From Caballeronia ptereochthonis (GTDB lineage Bacteria; Pseudomonadota; Gammaproteobacteria; Burkholderiales; Burkholderiaceae): 64,000 bases of DNA. A model generated the notes under the pieces. It made no database searches. It was not told the origin of the DNA and saw only the letters and a list, made by a program, of their open reading frames with translations. This document shows, piece after piece, positions 62,522 through 64,000 of this stretch; the stretch's first letter is position 1, and each line of letters begins with the position of its first letter. The DNA lies in the NCBI RefSeq assembly GCF_001545075.1, contig NZ_FCOB02000011.1, positions 124,001-188,000 of the forward strand. The letters are read 5' to 3'. The position numbers and the translations under genes were made by a program.

Positions 62522-63437
62522 ATGATCGATACGACCGATGTGCTGATTGTCGGCGCAGGCCCCGTCGGCCTGATGCTCGCCGCGGAGCTGAAACGGGACC
62601 GCGTGAACGTGCGCCTGATCGACGCGCACGAGGAGCGCACGTTCTTCGTGAAGGCGCTGGGCGTGACCGCGCGCACGCTCGAGATTTTCGAGGATCTCGG
62701 CATCGTGCGCGAGGCGATCGATGCAGGCGTCTGGCTCACCGGCGCCGAGACGTTCCAGGACGGCGCGCCCGTGTTCAGCGCGCAGTTTCCGCGCGAAGGA
62801 ATGCCGTACGGCGCGCTCTCGCTCGCGCAGTTCGAGACCGAGCGCGTTCTGGAGGCCGCGCTCGCGCGACACGGCGGACATGTCGAATACGGCGCGACGC
62901 TCGTCGATTTCGCCGAATCGGGCGATGCCATCGATGCGCGCATCCAGCATGCGGACGGCGAGCTCCGCACGCTTCGGTGCCGCTGGCTCGTCGGTTGCGA
63001 CGGTGCGCGAAGCACGGTGCGGCGTCATCTGAACGGTCGGCGGGCTGGCGGAGGCATTCGTCGGACATGTGCAGCGGCTCGCGGATCACCTCGGGCGCGG
63101 TCGCCATACGCTCGTCGGCTATATCGACGATGACGCAGGCGGCGCGCGCGTCGCCGCGTTCGATGCGGCTGTCGATGCGTGGCGCGCGGCGCTCGGCATG
63201 GCCGCAGGCGCGGTGCTGTTCGTATCGCCGTCGGTCGGGCGCGCCGCGAGCGAGGCGTATCGCACGCTGAGCGATGTCGACGGGGAGTTCGCAGCGGCGT
63301 TGGGCGCGCGCAACGGCATGGCGTGGGTGGTGCGGCCCGACGGACATATCGGATACAGGAGCGCGTCGTGCGAGGCGCATGCGTTGGTCGCCTGGCTCGA
63401 CAATGTGCGCGGCAGAGCGGCGCAGCGCGCTCGATAG
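62522..63437 (+). pseudogene. FAD-dependent aromatic monooxygenase, internally deleted and frameshifted
   Basis: The first part, from an ATG at 62522 with GGGAGA upstream, encodes about 175 residues of a phenol-hydroxylase/TfdB-like flavoprotein (TTDVLIVGAGPVGLMLAAEL, later WLVGCDGARSTVRRHLNG). After about 63030 that frame runs into arginine-rich nonsense and a stop at 63133. The family C-terminus resumes in another frame (GLAEAFVGHVQRLADHLG, then LFVSPSVGRAASEAYRTL and WVVRPDGHIGYRSASCEAHALVAWLDNVR) to 63437. The total is about 300 residues against the usual 500-550, so roughly 200 residues of the middle are gone. An assembly error is possible but the missing length argues for real decay. 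Confidence 0.8.
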
Positions 63438-63454
63438 CGTGCCACGCGGTCGAA

Positions 63455-64000
63455 TCAGCGCTGCACGGTGATCACGTGCGCCTGGATCTTTCCATCGACG
63501 GGACCCGCGCCGAACCGCGCTTCGATCGCGGCGGCGCATGCCGATGTCGCCTCGTCCAGACTCGCTCCGGAACGTGATTCGATTTCATTGCGCAAAGGCG
63601 TTCCCTGGCAATAGGCGATGGCCGCTACGCGCGCCGATGTCGCGCGGCTTCGCGCCGTCACTGTGTCGACGTCCGGTGTCGCATCGAAACCTGCACGTGC
63701 GAGGTCGCGGGCGATGGTCCGCGGATCGAAATAGCCGTGCGGCGTGCGCTCCATGAAAAGCGGCGGGTCCGCGGAAAAGACGCGGCCGAGGGCGCCGCTC
63801 ACCGTGTCGGCAAAGTCGTTCTGATCGATGCGGTCCCACACGTTGAACAACAGCGTGCCGCCGGGCCGGAGCACGCGCCGCGCTTCGGCGAACGCGGCCG
63901 CCTTGTCGGGAAAGAACATCGCGCCGAACTGGCAGGCGACGATATCGAAACTCGCATCGTCGAACGGCAGTTGCAGCGCGTTCGCTTGCCGCCACGTGAG
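63455..64000 (-). CDS. Class I SAM-dependent methyltransferase (5' end outside window)
   Basis: The visible part reads QANALQLPFDDASFDIVACQFGAMFFPDKAAAFAEARRVLRPGGTLLFNVWDRI, the motif II-III region of Rossmann-fold methyltransferases of the UbiE/Methyltransf_11 type (acidic loop, FDIV and LRPGG). The C-terminal part has TARSRATSARVAAIAYCQGTPLRNEIESR, seen in a common subgroup with unassigned substrates. The SAM-binding GxGxG motif lies beyond base 64000. Confidence 0.85.
   Translation of the reverse strand, partial: LTWRQANALQLPFDDASFDIVACQFGAMFFPDKAAAFAEARRVLRPGGTLLFNVWDRIDQNDFADTVSGALGRVFSADPPLFMERTPHGYFDPRTIARDLARAGFDATPDVDTVTARSRATSARVAAIAYCQGTPLRNEIESRSGASLDEATSACAAAIEARFGAGPVDGKIQAHVITVQR

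Noticed and set aside
1..64000. CRISPR arrays, tRNA genes, insertion sequences or phage attachment sites
   Set aside because: No regularly spaced repeats, cloverleaf-like ends, transposase frames or flanking inverted repeats were found by eye.

Overview
The window is high-GC DNA, densely coded, with many ATGA or 8-nt gene overlaps. A Burkholderia-type porin, a complete type VI secretion (T6SS) locus and many IclR-controlled catabolic operons suggest a Burkholderiaceae bacterium of the Paraburkholderia/Caballeronia/Burkholderia group. The genus is inferred from gene content only. No tRNA, rRNA, CRISPR array or insertion sequence was seen.

Layout. 1-3784 (minus): a small-molecule unit with a DUF3311 subunit, an SSS-family symporter, a YtcJ-like amidohydrolase and a CobW GTPase cut by the window edge. 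4032-7430 (plus): a DadA/PuuB-like FAD oxidase, a SnoaL-like protein and an APC amino-acid permease. The divergent promoter between these two units carries tandem CTGGCACTAA repeats. 7472-12982: a divergent IclR regulator, then an acylating aldehyde dehydrogenase, an AMP-forming CoA ligase and an MFS transporter. This is the gene order of the sulfoacetate utilisation cluster sauRSTU, with a 13-bp palindrome in the intergenic region. 12991-18523: a PotABCD-like ABC importer whose two permeases are fused into one polypeptide, an acetoacetate-decarboxylase-like enzyme and a divergent XRE-cupin regulator.

18545-44127 is a full T6SS. On the minus strand are tssK, tssL, an OmpA-domain gene, hcp, clpV and tssE. 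On the plus strand are tssB, tssC, vgrG, a lipase effector with an exported immunity protein, an unknown membrane protein, PAAR, tssM, tssA, tssF, tssG and tssJ. The effector/immunity pair is visibly more AT-rich than the backbone. A lipoprotein of the nucleoside hydrolase family follows (44224-45339).

45382-58645 is a 14-gene minus-strand catabolic operon. It encodes a three-component Rieske oxygenase (ferredoxin, oxygenase, ferredoxin reductase), two SDRs (one lacking the catalytic Tyr and Lys), a cupin, an alpha/beta hydrolase, an IclR regulator, a ThDP enzyme, an aspartate-dehydrogenase-like enzyme, an aldehyde dehydrogenase, an extradiol-type VOC dioxygenase and an MFS transporter. A divergent porin and a second, paralogous IclR follow (59120-61104). 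I could not match this set to a described pathway; it is the best candidate here for undescribed biology. The end of the window holds a TSUP exporter with a DUF1634 partner, a decayed FAD monooxygenase pseudogene and a partial methyltransferase.
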